The notes under the pieces are model-generated. The model saw only the letters and a list, made by a program, of their open reading frames with translations, was not told the DNA's origin and searched no databases. Made by a program: the position numbers and the translations under genes. Shown here in pieces: positions 52,501 through 60,800 of a stretch of 64,000 nt of DNA (position 1 is the stretch's first letter; the number at the start of each line of letters is the position of its first letter). The DNA comes from Telmatospirillum sp. J64-1 (GTDB taxonomy: Bacteria > Pseudomonadota > Alphaproteobacteria > Rhodospirillales > Magnetospirillaceae): the NCBI RefSeq assembly GCF_006980715.1, contig NZ_SBHN01000001.1, forward strand, positions 1-64,000. Direction: 5' to 3'.

Positions 52501-53444
52501 CCGGCCAGGAAGACGGCGGCGGTGCGCGCCGACACGCCGCTGGGCGCGCGGGGCCAGTCGGCGGCCTCGCCCTCTCGGAAGCGCAGGGTCTGGATGACGG
52601 GAATGTCGAGCGCCAGGAAGTCCCGGCTGCGTGCCGCGCCGTCCTGCATGTGGGAGAGGTTGACCAGCACATCCACCTGCCCGGGGGCAAGGATGCCGGC
52701 CAGTCCCCCCGGCTCGGCCGCATCGGCCCAGAAGACGATGGGGTGCAGGCCCGCCGCCTCACTGCGCGCGATCAGTTCGTCCACCTCGCGGGTGAGCATG
52801 TTGGCCACCACGCCTTGATGGATCAGGAAGGCCACCCGCCCGCCGGGAGGCTGATCGGGCGTCGGATACCAGTCCAGATAGGCCGTCAGGCTCTCGAAGA
52901 CCCGAGGCGCCTGCGGATGGTAGAAGCCGGTGGCGGGCAGGCGTTCAGGCGCGGCGAGCAGATGGGGCGGGGGCGCTTCCCCCTCATGCACCGCCCTGGC
53001 CAGCGCGAAGAAGCGGCGGAAATTGTCCTCGCCCCCGGCGGCGTAGAGCGCGGTCAGTGCCCCGCCATATTGCGGCGGCAGGTTCTCCCAGGCGGGGCGG
53101 CCTCCGCCGACCGTCAGGTGGGGGTGTTCGGCATGGCCGGGCACCTGTTCCAGATACCGGGTCACCATCGCGCGGTCATTCGGCCTCGGCACATCCAGCA
53201 GGATGAGCGTGGCGGAGGAGACGGCGTTTCTCAGCGCCTCCGCCGATTCCTTCTCGACGTTCAGATGCCGCAGCTCCACCCCTTCCTGCGTGGCGAAGTT
53301 CCGCAGGTGCTGGAACTTCTCGGCCGAGACGAAATCATTGTGCAGCACCTGCACCACCGGCATCTCTGCCGGATTCGCCCAGGCCGGTGCCAAGCCGATC
53401 AGCAGGCAGCAGAGCGCCAATCCCACGAGACGGAAGCCCGGCAT
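49536..53444 (-). CDS. CobN-like chelatase, secreted and membrane-anchored
   Basis: A 1302-residue homologue of CobN, the large subunit of cobaltochelatase and related to magnesium chelatase ChlH/BchH. Typical motifs include FLIHQGVVANM-type repeats, HLGTHGTQEWLPGKDRGLAATDYPWL, YPYIQDNVGEAIQAKRRGRAVTVSHQTPP and HPFEFLGGLSAAIRHLDG. Unlike cytoplasmic CobN it starts with a signal peptide (MPGFRLVGLALCCLLIGLAPAWA) and ends with one helix near residue 1280 (WVLALMLLLIGGGALWQA) after a Pro/Ala-rich linker. The body should therefore lie in the periplasm. No CobS/CobT ATPase or cobalamin gene is near. The ATG shares a base with the stop of the TonB receptor gene. A role in metal capture or release is more likely than cobalamin synthesis. 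Confidence 0.87.
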   Translation of the reverse strand: MPGFRLVGLALCCLLIGLAPAWANPAEMPVVQVLHNDFVSAEKFQHLRNFATQEGVELRHLNVEKESAEALRNAVSSATLILLDVPRPNDRAMVTRYLEQVPGHAEHPHLTVGGGRPAWENLPPQYGGALTALYAAGGEDNFRRFFALARAVHEGEAPPPHLLAAPERLPATGFYHPQAPRVFESLTAYLDWYPTPDQPPGGRVAFLIHQGVVANMLTREVDELIARSEAAGLHPIVFWADAAEPGGLAGILAPGQVDVLVNLSHMQDGAARSRDFLALDIPVIQTLRFREGEAADWPRAPSGVSARTAAVFLAGPEGWGISDPLVLSAATAGVDDLLPAQADALIAKLQSLVALRHTPPADKKLALMFWNYPAGEKNLGASNLNIPRSLVSIQAALAAQGYAVGEPVSEAQVIAAGQRMLGALYGSVPLETLLEEDMAALYPLAEYERWLLSLPRYRRAELRHDGPPAWHRAVREIDGQRYFVIPRWKLGQLLVMPQMPRHAEPHGHYHDTVSAPDHLYMAAYLYLQHHYAAQALIHLGTHGTQEWLPGKDRGLAATDYPWLAVGNLPVFYPYIQDNVGEAIQAKRRGRAVTVSHQTPPFAPAGLYDQLRDLHELIHEYEQLDEGMVRERVSARIREAAIAAHLHEDLGWMAEQAEEDFPGFLQALHDQLHELARSAMPLGLHTFGQPASAEHRVSTIMQQLGEPFYAALGVDPEELFVADYAALQDNPAFRAVRQMLAPDAAQTLPPALAAFTERARELDQRLRDTQENEALLAGLAGRFVRPGSGGDPIRNPEVESGRNLYAFEADKIPARAAYDSAATAYAQLVEAFRAEHDGAWPQKLAFSLWASEAIRHLGVTEAQILHALGLRPVWDAGGRVTALEIIPSAELGRPRNDVVVQVTGVYRDQFDSFMRLLDDALARLAELDEPGNPIAANNQRIAALLQEKGLSAEDAIAASRYRIFSNAPGEYGTGVPELALRSTEWEDDAALAQQFLASSRHAYGGQNWGESPEQVNLLAEQLRGTQAAVMSRSSNLHGVLSTDHPFEFLGGLSAAIRHLDGQAPQLLISDLRRSDVKTTGLARFLADELRVRYLNPQWIEAMQQEGYAGTLQILNATNNLFGWQVVDASTVRDDQWQSLFDTYVTDSRELGTREWFEQHNPTAQAQMLERMAEAIRKGYWDASEQTRRELAQRWQELEQQFGVKTGAEMTRRFIAEMAQGFGLDVAPAPATEAAPASADMPEAPQTADTPLESVQGQVLEPVEPPPSPEDIHQKWVLALMLLLIGGGALWQAMSSRRMPRMTE

Positions 53445-55414
53445 CAGAACCTCCCTGTCAGCCCGGCGAAGTAGCGCCGCCCTTCATCCGCGCGGCCATA
53501 GACGCTGGCGTCGTCATTGGCGAGGCGTTCGTCGGTCAGGTTCTCGATCCCGAAATGCAGGCTGAAGCTGCGGTTCAGCGCGTAGTCCCCATACCAGTGC
53601 AACAAGGTGTAGTCGGGCCGTTCACGTTCGGTGGCCGAACGATATTGCGAGCCGCTGTATTCGACCCGCATGCGGGTGGTCAGTTGTTCGAGGGGAGCCC
53701 AGGCCAGCGTGGCATTGGCGCTGTGGCGGGAACGGTCGGGCAGACGCTCGTCCGTTGTCTGGTTGCGGGCTTCCAGATAGGTGTAGTTGGCATCCAGGCG
53801 CCACTGTTCGGTCAGGTCCAGTCCGGCGGTCAGTTCCAGCCCCTGCAGGCGGGCCTTGGCGACGTTTTCGTATTCCAGGCAGACACGGCCGGGCTCGAAA
53901 CAGGTCGGCTGCCGCACGGTCTCGATCAGGTTCCGCACATCATTGTGGAAGAAGGTGGCGCCGCCCGACCAGGGGCCTCGGGCATAGGCCACCCCCAGCT
54001 CGAAGGACTGGTTCGTCTCGGGTTGCAGGTCGGGATTGCCGCGGATGATGCCCCGTCCCCCCATGGCCGCCCGGGATTCGAATTCCGGAGACAATTGCTT
54101 CAGCGTGGGGGCCTTGAAGCCTCGGCCCATGCCCGCCTTGAAGGTCAGTTCATCGGTGGGGTGGAACAGCAGATAGGCGCGGGGGCTGGTTTCCCAGCCG
54201 AAATCCTCGTGATGGTCGAAGCGGCTGCCCAGAACCAGCTCCCACTTTTCCCCCAGCACTATCTCATCCTGGGCGAAGAGGGCGTAGTGGGTCTGTTCCT
54301 TCTTGCCGGAGCGGTTGACGTTCGGGTCTTCCAGGCTTTCCCGCCGGGTCTCCGCGCCCAGAGTCAGCTTATGGGAATTCCCTGCGGCAAATCCCACCCG
54401 GCCGTCGAGCACGGTATCGGTGAAGCGGTTCGGTCCGCTCAGATCGGCGCCATCGCTGCGGCTGACTTTCCGCTCCAGCGTGGTCTGGTACAGCCTGACC
54501 TGGGTGTCGCCCCAGCCCCATTCGCCGGCATGGGAAACCGAATAACGGCGGCGCTGGACATCATTCTCGGCCTTGTAGATGGGGCCCGATGTACCGCCCC
54601 GGAAACCTTCCTGGTCTTCCTCGCCCGCAGTCACGGACAGGTCGATGCGCTGATAATCATCCGGCGTCCAGGTCAGCCCGAGATGCCCCGTCTTGACACG
54701 CTGCTCGTCAATGGCGGTCAGGGCGGTGTTGCCTGCGTCGCGCAAGGCGTCGCGGTGCCGGTATTCGCCCCAGACATTCAGGCCCAGCCGGCCCGGCACC
54801 AGCGGCCCGCCCAGATAGAAGCCGCCTTTGTACTGGTTGCCATCGAGGTCGTGTTCGTTGAGCAGCGCATAGCTGCTGACGGAGCCGTGCCAGCGATCGG
54901 TAGACGAGCGGGTGATGATGTTGACCACGCCGCCCAGGGCTTCCGAGCCATAGAGCGAGGACATCGGTCCCCGCACCACTTCCACCCGTTCGATGGCTTC
55001 GGTCGGCACCCAGCCCTGCTCGAAATCCGAATGGGCGATGGAAGACGCGGACGAGGTGATGCGCTGCCCATCGACCAGGATCAGCGTATGTTCGGAACTC
55101 ATGCCGCGGATCGAAATTCCGCGCCGCCCCAGGCCGGTATTCTCCAGGCTGATGCCGACCGATCCCCTGACGGCGTCGGCCAAGTCGTTCACCGGCTGGC
55201 GCCGCAGGCTTTCCCCGTCGATGACGGAAATGCTGGCAGGCGCGGCGGCGGCATCTCGCTCGGAGGCCGTGGCCGTTACGACGATGCTCGGCAGCGTGAT
55301 CGGGGAAGTGGGCGACGCATGGCGCTCCGGCACCGGTTCTTCAGCCCAGGCAGTGCCGCCCAATGCCGTCAATGCGACCAGACAGGTTGCGGCGACATCG
55401 CGTCTCGCATTCAT
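53444..55414 (-). CDS. TonB-dependent outer-membrane receptor
   Basis: A 656-residue receptor with a signal peptide (cleavage near GTAWAEE), a TonB-box-like ITLPSIVVTATA (about 40-51), a plug domain (SISVIDGESLRRQPVNDLADAVRG, RGPMSSLYGSEALGGVVNIIT) and a beta-barrel ending in Phe (GLTGRF). It resembles the colicin-I-receptor/BtuB branch. It is the first gene of the operon with the CobN-like, ExbB-like and DUF2149 genes. No cobalamin riboswitch precedes it; instead an 18-bp Zur-like palindrome lies about 170 bases upstream. Its ligand is probably a metal complex. Confidence 0.9.
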   Translation of the reverse strand: MNARRDVAATCLVALTALGGTAWAEEPVPERHASPTSPITLPSIVVTATASERDAAAAPASISVIDGESLRRQPVNDLADAVRGSVGISLENTGLGRRGISIRGMSSEHTLILVDGQRITSSASSIAHSDFEQGWVPTEAIERVEVVRGPMSSLYGSEALGGVVNIITRSSTDRWHGSVSSYALLNEHDLDGNQYKGGFYLGGPLVPGRLGLNVWGEYRHRDALRDAGNTALTAIDEQRVKTGHLGLTWTPDDYQRIDLSVTAGEEDQEGFRGGTSGPIYKAENDVQRRRYSVSHAGEWGWGDTQVRLYQTTLERKVSRSDGADLSGPNRFTDTVLDGRVGFAAGNSHKLTLGAETRRESLEDPNVNRSGKKEQTHYALFAQDEIVLGEKWELVLGSRFDHHEDFGWETSPRAYLLFHPTDELTFKAGMGRGFKAPTLKQLSPEFESRAAMGGRGIIRGNPDLQPETNQSFELGVAYARGPWSGGATFFHNDVRNLIETVRQPTCFEPGRVCLEYENVAKARLQGLELTAGLDLTEQWRLDANYTYLEARNQTTDERLPDRSRHSANATLAWAPLEQLTTRMRVEYSGSQYRSATERERPDYTLLHWYGDYALNRSFSLHFGIENLTDERLANDDASVYGRADEGRRYFAGLTGRF

Positions 55415-55583
55415 CTTTCAGATCCTTGGTTCCGTTCCGACTTGTCGATTGCCCCGTCTTCAGACAGGTGGGGGAGGGGAAGGGACGAGCCTTCCTCCTC
55501 GCCTCCGGACCGCGTGAGGACCGGGCTCGACCGGGGAGATGCAAAGGGAAAAGGGAGTACACCGCTCCCTCGCCTCGATGAGG

Positions 55584-55601
55584 GTTATGCTATAACATAA
55601 C
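55584..55601. promoter_or_regulatory. Zur-like palindrome GTTATGCTATAACATAAC
   Basis: An 18-bp inverted repeat has a single mismatched pair (C55590 against A55595). It resembles the ATGTTATAACAT-type Zur boxes I recall from alphaproteobacteria, with one deviation, and lies upstream of the TonB receptor operon. Other Fur-superfamily regulators would be alternatives. Confidence 0.55.
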
Positions 55602-55661
55602 GCTAATTGGGTACAAAAGACTTTCTCACGGCTGAGCGGCGGCCGGATATCGGCCATGAAA

Positions 55662-55692
55662 AAAGCCCGGCCTCTCGGGGAGGCCGGGCTTT
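55662..55692 (-). terminator. Intrinsic terminator of the metNIQ operon
   Basis: A 13-bp stem (55662-55674 with 55680-55692) has a 5-base loop. On the minus strand it is followed by six T, 31 bases after the metI stop. Confidence 0.88.
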
Positions 55693-55722
55693 GCTTGCCC
55701 TGCTTGGCAGAAGGGCCGGGTT

Positions 55723-56385
55723 CTACTGGATCTTGCGCTTGTTGAGCTTGACGGCCAGCCAGTCGCCGGTGGTTTGGACCGCCTGCACCAGGATGATCAG
55801 GATGACGATCACCGCCGCCATCACCTCGGGCTGGAAGCGCTGATAGCCGTAGCGGATGCCCAGGTCGCCCAGGCCGCCGCCGCCCACGGCACCGGCCATG
55901 GCGGAATAGTTGATCAGGCTGACCACGGTGATGGTCAGGCCGGCGATGATGCTGGGCATCGCCTCGGGCAGCAGGACCTTGACCACGATCTGGAAGGGCG
56001 TGGCGCCCATCGCCTGGGCCGCCTCGATCAGCCCGGCATCAACCTCGCGGATCGAGGATTCGACCAGGCGGCCGACGAAGGGAATGGCGATCAGCGACAG
56101 CGGCACGATGGCCGCCGGGGTGCCGATCGAGGTGCCAACCACGAAGCGGGTGAAGGGGATGATCGCCACCAGCAGAATGATGAACGGGGTCGAGCGGATG
56201 ATGTTGGCCACCGTCCCGACGATCTTGTTCACCGCCTTGTTCGGCAGGATATGCTTCGGGCCGGTCGCTACCAGAAGAACGCCCAGCGGGATACCCAGCC
56301 CAGCCCCGATGACACCCGAGACGCCGACCATGATCAACGTCTCGATGAAGGCGTCAAGCAGCAGCTCGATCATCATCGGCGACAT
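55723..56385 (-). CDS. metI: Methionine ABC transporter permease MetI
   Basis: A 220-residue ABC permease with five helices and the MetI signature [26 protein letters not shown]. The EAA loop [26 protein letters not shown] contacts MetN. It overlaps the metN gene by about 32 bases (a start a few codons later, at MMIEL, is possible). It forms the channel for methionine delivered by MetQ. Confidence 0.92.
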   Translation of the reverse strand: MSPMMIELLLDAFIETLIMVGVSGVIGAGLGIPLGVLLVATGPKHILPNKAVNKIVGTVANIIRSTPFIILLVAIIPFTRFVVGTSIGTPAAIVPLSLIAIPFVGRLVESSIREVDAGLIEAAQAMGATPFQIVVKVLLPEAMPSIIAGLTITVVSLINYSAMAGAVGGGGLGDLGIRYGYQRFQPEVMAAVIVILIILVQAVQTTGDWLAVKLNKRKIQ

Positions 56386-57403
56386 GGCCGAGAACCTCCA
56401 CTTTCAGAAGTTTTGCACGGATATGGGCCAGGGCCTGTTCGATGGCGTCGGCGGGCCCGTCCAGTTCGGCGGCCAGGGTGCCGTAGGGCTGGCCCTGGAT
56501 GTAGTCGATATGGCCGTGCAGGATGTTCACGCCCACGCCGACATCGCGGATCAACTCGGCGATGACCGGCGTGTTGGCCGAGGGGCCGGTGAAGGTGATG
56601 CGGATCACGGGATTGCCGGGCGCCGTGGGACGCAGGCGGCGCATCACTTCGCTGGGCAGGTCGTGATTGAGCACGTCGCGCACGAAGCTCTGGCTGACCT
56701 CCGCCTTGGGATCGGAGAAGACGTCGAAGACGCTGCCCAGTTCGACGAGATTGCCGTGATCGAGCACCGCGACGCGGTCGCAAATCTCCTTGATGACGTT
56801 CATCTCGTGCGTGATCAGCACGATGGTCAGGCCCAGCTTGGCATTGATGTCCTTGAGCAGGGCGAGGATCGACGTCGTGGTCTCGGGGTCGAGGGCGCTG
56901 GTGGCTTCGTCGCACAGCAGGACATTGGGCTTCAGCGACAGCGCGCGGGCGATGCCGACACGCTGCTTCTGGCCGCCGGAAAGCTGCGAGGGATATTGGT
57001 CACGCTTGCCCGACAGCCCGACCAGGTCGAGCAGGGGAAGGACGGTCTGCTCGATCTCGGCCTTGGGCTTGCCCGCCAGTTCGAGCGGCAGCGCCACATT
57101 ATCGAAGACGGTGCGCGAGGACAGCAGGTTGAAGTGCTGGAAGATCATGCCGATGTCGCGGCGCGCGGCGCGCAGATCGGCGCCGGTCAGCTCGGACACG
57201 GTGACGCCATTGACCACCACGCGGCCGGAGGTCGGACGTTCAAGCGCATTGATGCAGCGGACCAGCGTGCTCTTCCCCGCCCCCGAACGACCGATGATGC
57301 CGAAGATCTCGCCGCGGCCGATGGAGAGGGAGATGCCCTTGAGAACGGTTGCTGGCCCTTTCGGGCCATCAAAGACTTTCGTGATGGACTGGATTTCGAT
57401 CAT
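56354..57403 (-). CDS. metN: Methionine ABC transporter ATP-binding protein MetN
   Basis: A 349-residue ATPase with Walker [10 protein letters not shown] (about 37-45), signature [15 protein letters not shown], Walker [14 protein letters not shown] and the H-loop ITHEM. The C-terminal NIL domain (about 265-340) binds methionine and inhibits transport when the cell is replete. Length and order metQ-metN-metI are typical. Confidence 0.94.
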   Translation of the reverse strand: MIEIQSITKVFDGPKGPATVLKGISLSIGRGEIFGIIGRSGAGKSTLVRCINALERPTSGRVVVNGVTVSELTGADLRAARRDIGMIFQHFNLLSSRTVFDNVALPLELAGKPKAEIEQTVLPLLDLVGLSGKRDQYPSQLSGGQKQRVGIARALSLKPNVLLCDEATSALDPETTTSILALLKDINAKLGLTIVLITHEMNVIKEICDRVAVLDHGNLVELGSVFDVFSDPKAEVSQSFVRDVLNHDLPSEVMRRLRPTAPGNPVIRITFTGPSANTPVIAELIRDVGVGVNILHGHIDYIQGQPYGTLAAELDGPADAIEQALAHIRAKLLKVEVLGHVADDDRAAA

Positions 57404-57460
57404 ACCCGTATCGCCAAGAGGGTTGCGGCGGCTCTGTGTGGGGAGCCGCCGCGCATGCTA

Positions 57461-58249
57461 TTACCACGAAGTGACGATGGTACCCTCGAATTTCTCCATA
57501 ATGAACTCTTTGACTTCCGGCGAGCGGTAGATCTCGATGTAGCGGCGGATCGCCGGGTCGTCCTTGTTGTCGCCGCGCGTGACGAACCACAGGCCCCATT
57601 CGCTGTCAGCGCCTTCGGACAGCAGCGAGGTATTGGGGTTCAGGCCGGACGACATGGCGTAGTTCAGCGTGCAGACGGCGATATCCACGTCGTCGAGCGA
57701 ACGCGGCAGCTGGGCGGCGTCGACTTCCCTGATCCGCAGCTTCTTCGGGTTCTCGACGATATCCATGACGGTCGCGTTGGTGCCCGCCTTCGGATCCAGC
57801 TTGATCAGGCCAGCCTTTTCCAGTAGCTGCAAGCCGCGCGCACCGTTCGACGGATCGTTGGGGATGGTGACCTGCGCACCGTCCCGCAATTCGTCGAAGG
57901 AGGAAATCTTCTTGGAGTAGATGGCCATCGGCACGATGATCGACGGCGCCACCGGCACCAGATCCCAGCCGCGCTGCGCCACCTGGTTCTCGAGATAGGG
58001 CTTGTGCTGGAAATTGTTGAAGTCGATGTCTTTCTGCGCCAGGGCGGTGTTCGGCAGCGTGTAGTCCGAGAACTCGATCACCTGAACGTTGATGCCTTCC
58101 TTCGCGGCAAGGTCGCCAGCGAATTTCATGATATCACCGTAGGGACCGGCCGAGACACCGACCTTCAGGTCGGCGGCATGGGCGAACGGCGCCGAGACTA
58201 GCGCGGCGAAGCCGACCAGAGTAATGGCAGCCAGCTTGTTGCGAATCAT
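57461..58249 (-). CDS. metQ: Methionine ABC transporter substrate-binding protein MetQ
   Basis: A 262-residue NlpA/MetQ-family receptor with a signal peptide (MIRNKLAAITLVGFAALVSA, cleavage near AHAAD) and the family motif VGVSAGPYGDIMKFAGDLAAKEGI. There is no lipobox Cys at the cleavage site, so it appears to be a free periplasmic protein, unlike E. coli MetQ. It is the first gene of the metQNI operon. Its upstream region is shared with the divergent hydroxyacyl-CoA dehydrogenase. Confidence 0.91.
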   Translation of the reverse strand: MIRNKLAAITLVGFAALVSAPFAHAADLKVGVSAGPYGDIMKFAGDLAAKEGINVQVIEFSDYTLPNTALAQKDIDFNNFQHKPYLENQVAQRGWDLVPVAPSIIVPMAIYSKKISSFDELRDGAQVTIPNDPSNGARGLQLLEKAGLIKLDPKAGTNATVMDIVENPKKLRIREVDAAQLPRSLDDVDIAVCTLNYAMSSGLNPNTSLLSEGADSEWGLWFVTRGDNKDDPAIRRYIEIYRSPEVKEFIMEKFEGTIVTSW

Positions 58250-58308
58250 TTCTTCCCCTCCAAATCCGTCAGCGCCTGGTTTCTTACCATCGCCATGGTC
58301 CTACATCT

Positions 58309-58352
58309 ACTAATACACTAAACTTAACGTCAATAGGAAAATTAACACACTA
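58309..58352. promoter_or_regulatory. Direct repeats ACTAATACACTA and ATTAACACACTA
   Basis: Two 12-mers at 58309-58320 and 58341-58352 agree at 10 of 12 positions and are 32 bases (three helical turns) apart. They lie between metQ and the divergent dehydrogenase gene and may bind a regulator of either. I know no matching consensus. Confidence 0.35.
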
Positions 58353-58437
58353 TCAAAGCGTGAAATATGCGGCTTGCGCTTGACATCTGTTTCGTGAACC
58401 GGGAAACCTCACCCGGAGTCCAGTAAAAGGGGATATC

Positions 58438-59754
58438 ATGGTTCGTGCAATTTCGTCCGTCGCCGTCATCGGCGGCGGTACCATGGGTAACGGCATCGCC
58501 GCGGCTTCCGCTGCCGCCGGCTGCGAGGTTCTGCTGCTCGACATCGATCAGGCGCGCGTGGAGAAGGCTTTGGAAAAGGCCCTTTCGACCGCCCAGGACG
58601 ACGCCGAGCGCGCCGCGCTGGCCGGAAAGATCCAGATCGGCACGATCGACGCCGACCTTTCCAAGATCGCCGATTATGACTGGGTCTGCGAAGCGATCAT
58701 CGAGGACCTCGCGGCCAAGCGCGATCTCTTCGCCAAGATCGAGAAGCTGCGCCGCGACGGTTCGGTGGTGTCGACCAACACTTCGGGCATCCCGCTGCGC
58801 GCCATCACCGAAGGCTTCCCCGAGCGCCTGAAGCGCGACATGGTGGTGACGCACTTCTTCAACCCGGTGCGCGTCATGCGCCTGCTGGAAATCGTCCCGG
58901 GTGTCGAGACGACGCCGGACGTGCTCGAAGCCATGGCCGCCTTCGGCCGTGATAAGCTGGGCAAGGGCGTCGTTTATGCCAAGGACACGGTCAACTTCAT
59001 CGGCAACCGTATCGGCTGCTTCTGGATGCTGTCGGGCCTGCACAAGGCCAAGCCCTATCTGAAGGACGGCCTGTCGATGGAAAGCATCGACGCGCTGATG
59101 GGCAAGCCGGTCGGGCTGCCCTCTACCGGCCTCTATGGCCTGATCGACCTGATCGGCCTGGACGTGATGGATTTCGTCGGCAAGAACCTGTCGGTCAATC
59201 TGCCCGAGGGAGATGTCGGCCATGCCTTCACCAGCTTCCCCGCCGACGAACAGGCGATGCTCGAGCGTAAGCAGCTGGGCCGCAAGACGGGCGGCGGCTT
59301 CTATCGCGTCACCAAGACGGAAGATGGCGGCAAGCTGAAGGAGACCTTCGACCTGACCACCGGCACCTGGCGTGAAGCCCAGGCCGTGACGCTGGCCGAG
59401 GGCCATACCGATGCCGCCTCGCTGTTCTTCGGCTCGGACGCCGAAAGCCGCTTCACCTGGGATCTGATGGGCGGCACGCTGCTTTATGCCGCCGATCTCG
59501 TGCCCGAGATCTCGGACGATGTGGTGAATGTCGACCGCGCCATGCGCTGGGGCTTCGCCTGGAAGAAGGGGCCGTTCGAACTGCTGGACGCCGTCGGCCC
59601 GGCCAAGGTGATCGCCAAGCTCAAGGCCGAGGGCAAGGCCCTGCCGAAGATGCTGGCGGTGCTGGAGAAGGCCGGAGCGGGCAGCTTCTACCGGAACGGC
59701 GGTGCCGAATATCTGGGAACCGACGGCCAGTGGCACGCCACGCCGGCCGAATGA
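58438..59754 (+). CDS. 3-hydroxyacyl-CoA dehydrogenase, extended form
   Basis: A 438-residue NAD-dependent 3-hydroxyacyl-CoA dehydrogenase. The Rossmann domain starts AVIGGGTMGNGIAAASAAAGC (about 9-29). The catalytic His is in VVTHFFNPVRVMRLLEIVPG and the conserved VNFIGNRIG follows. After the usual C-terminal helical domain a second copy-like segment continues, which makes it longer than a plain 3-hydroxybutyryl-CoA dehydrogenase (about 280). It would act in beta-oxidation of short or medium acyl-CoAs. AAAAGGGGATATC precedes the ATG. Stand-alone, it has no thiolase or hydratase beside it. Confidence 0.9.
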   Translation: MVRAISSVAVIGGGTMGNGIAAASAAAGCEVLLLDIDQARVEKALEKALSTAQDDAERAALAGKIQIGTIDADLSKIADYDWVCEAIIEDLAAKRDLFAKIEKLRRDGSVVSTNTSGIPLRAITEGFPERLKRDMVVTHFFNPVRVMRLLEIVPGVETTPDVLEAMAAFGRDKLGKGVVYAKDTVNFIGNRIGCFWMLSGLHKAKPYLKDGLSMESIDALMGKPVGLPSTGLYGLIDLIGLDVMDFVGKNLSVNLPEGDVGHAFTSFPADEQAMLERKQLGRKTGGGFYRVTKTEDGGKLKETFDLTTGTWREAQAVTLAEGHTDAASLFFGSDAESRFTWDLMGGTLLYAADLVPEISDDVVNVDRAMRWGFAWKKGPFELLDAVGPAKVIAKLKAEGKALPKMLAVLEKAGAGSFYRNGGAEYLGTDGQWHATPAE

Positions 59755-59763
59755 GGTGAAGGG

Positions 59764-59916
59764 TTTCGCAGGGCTCTGCCCTGCACCCGGCAGGAGGCTC
59801 GGCCTCCTGCATCTCATTTCTTTCAATCGTCCTGCCCGCTCGTGCGAAAAGGGCGAATAAAATTAATGGGATCAAAGGGGCCGAGCCCCTTTGCGGGTCT
59901 GGGCAGAGCCCAGGAA
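59764..59916. repeat. Intergenic hairpin repeat, copy A
   Basis: It consists of hairpin 1 (GCAGGG-CTCTG-CCCTGC), hairpin 2 (GCAGGAGG...CCTCCTGC), a 46-base insertion, hairpin 3 (AAAGGGG...CCCCTTT) and hairpin 4 (TGGGC...GCCCA). Copy B at 62130-62243 has the same order without the insertion. Base changes in hairpins 2 and 3 are matched on both arms, so pairing is preserved. Confidence 0.8.
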
Positions 59917-59930
59917 ATCCAGTGATATGA

Positions 59931-59970
59931 AAAGGGCTCGCGCCGTTTCCGGCGCGAGCCCTTCTTCATT
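59931..59970. terminator. Bidirectional stem-loop between convergent genes
   Basis: AAGGGCTCGCGCC (59932-59944) pairs perfectly with GGCGCGAGCCCTT (59951-59963), loop GTTTCC. T-rich flanks lie on both strands (CTTCTTCATT and CCCTTTTC), suiting termination of both the dehydrogenase and the hydrolase gene. Confidence 0.75.
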
Positions 59971-59980
59971 GAGAAAGTGC

Positions 59981-60787
59981 TTAAGCGGTCTCGACCAGAT
60001 CCGCTAAGCCGCTCAGGGCGTCGAGCACGGCATCGGGCTCTTCGGCCATCAGCATGTGCCCTGCGCCGTTCAGCACGGTGACCTTGGCCTTGGGCAGCGT
60101 CTCGGCCAGCGCACGGCCGGCTTTCAAGGGGGTCATCTTGTCGCGTTCGCCCAGGACCAGCACGGCGGGACATTCGACCTTGGCGGCGGAGGCAAGGCCG
60201 ATCTTGTAAGTGTCGCAGGCCTTGAGATCGACCGCCAGGACGCCCGGGCGGTTGCGCTCCAGCACCCTCTGGGCGGTCCCGACCATCCACACGCCGGGGG
60301 CGCGGCTGCCGCCCAGTTCGGCATGGGCGCCATGGCCCCACAGATTGATCATGGCGAAGGCCGCCGGATCGTTGCGCTCGGCCGAGGCGATCAGATCGGG
60401 ATGCACCGGAATGGCGGCCGCCGCGCCGACGAGGCCGAGGCCGCGCACCGGGGCGGGATGGCGGGCGGCGGTTTCGAGCGCCACCAGCGCGCCCATCGAA
60501 TGGCCGACGATCACGACTTCCTTGGCCCCGGCCGCAGAGATGGCCGCGGCCACCCAATCGGCCATGGCCTCGATGGAGGGCAGGGGCTCGCCCGCCGACT
60601 TGCCGTGGCCCGGGAGGTCGAGGGCCAGGACGGAAAAGCCGTGGCTGACGAACCAGCGGGTGTGCAGGCCCCAGACCGAGGAATCGAGGCCCGAGCCATG
60701 CACGAAGACGATGGCGGGCTTGGCGGGGTCGAAGGGCTTGCCGCCGGTGGCGGCGAAGGCGGGAATGCCGTTGACGATCAGTTCCAT
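59981..60787 (-). CDS. Alpha/beta hydrolase
   Basis: A 268-residue alpha/beta-hydrolase fold protein. The oxyanion motif HGSGLDSSVWG (about 30-40), the nucleophile elbow GHSMGALVALE (Ser near 97), an acid in LGERDKMTP and the His in NGAGHMLMAEEP make a complete triad. It resembles esterase, lactonase or C-C hydrolase relatives. It lies 13 bases downstream of the metY gene on the same strand and may be transcribed with it, though no functional link is evident. Confidence 0.85.
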   Translation of the reverse strand: MELIVNGIPAFAATGGKPFDPAKPAIVFVHGSGLDSSVWGLHTRWFVSHGFSVLALDLPGHGKSAGEPLPSIEAMADWVAAAISAAGAKEVVIVGHSMGALVALETAARHPAPVRGLGLVGAAAAIPVHPDLIASAERNDPAAFAMINLWGHGAHAELGGSRAPGVWMVGTAQRVLERNRPGVLAVDLKACDTYKIGLASAAKVECPAVLVLGERDKMTPLKAGRALAETLPKAKVTVLNGAGHMLMAEEPDAVLDALSGLADLVETA

Positions 60788-60800
60788 GTTGCGGCTTCCC

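Larger units (their letters stand above)
55415..55722. other. 308-bp intergenic region between TonB receptor and metI
   Basis: The region holds the Zur-like palindrome (55584-55601), then the metI terminator (55662-55692). Between 55415 and 55583 there is a GC-rich leader in which I find neither a B12 box nor another motif I can name. Confidence 0.6.

Noticed and set aside
55415-55620. Cobalamin riboswitch upstream of the TonB receptor
   Set aside because: I looked for a B12 box (GCCACTG...GGGAAG) on the minus strand and found none, although the receptor and CobN-like genes could suggest one.
58250-58437. SAM riboswitch upstream of metQ
   Set aside because: No SAM-I or SAM-II core was recognisable; a GATTTGG-like stretch alone is insufficient.
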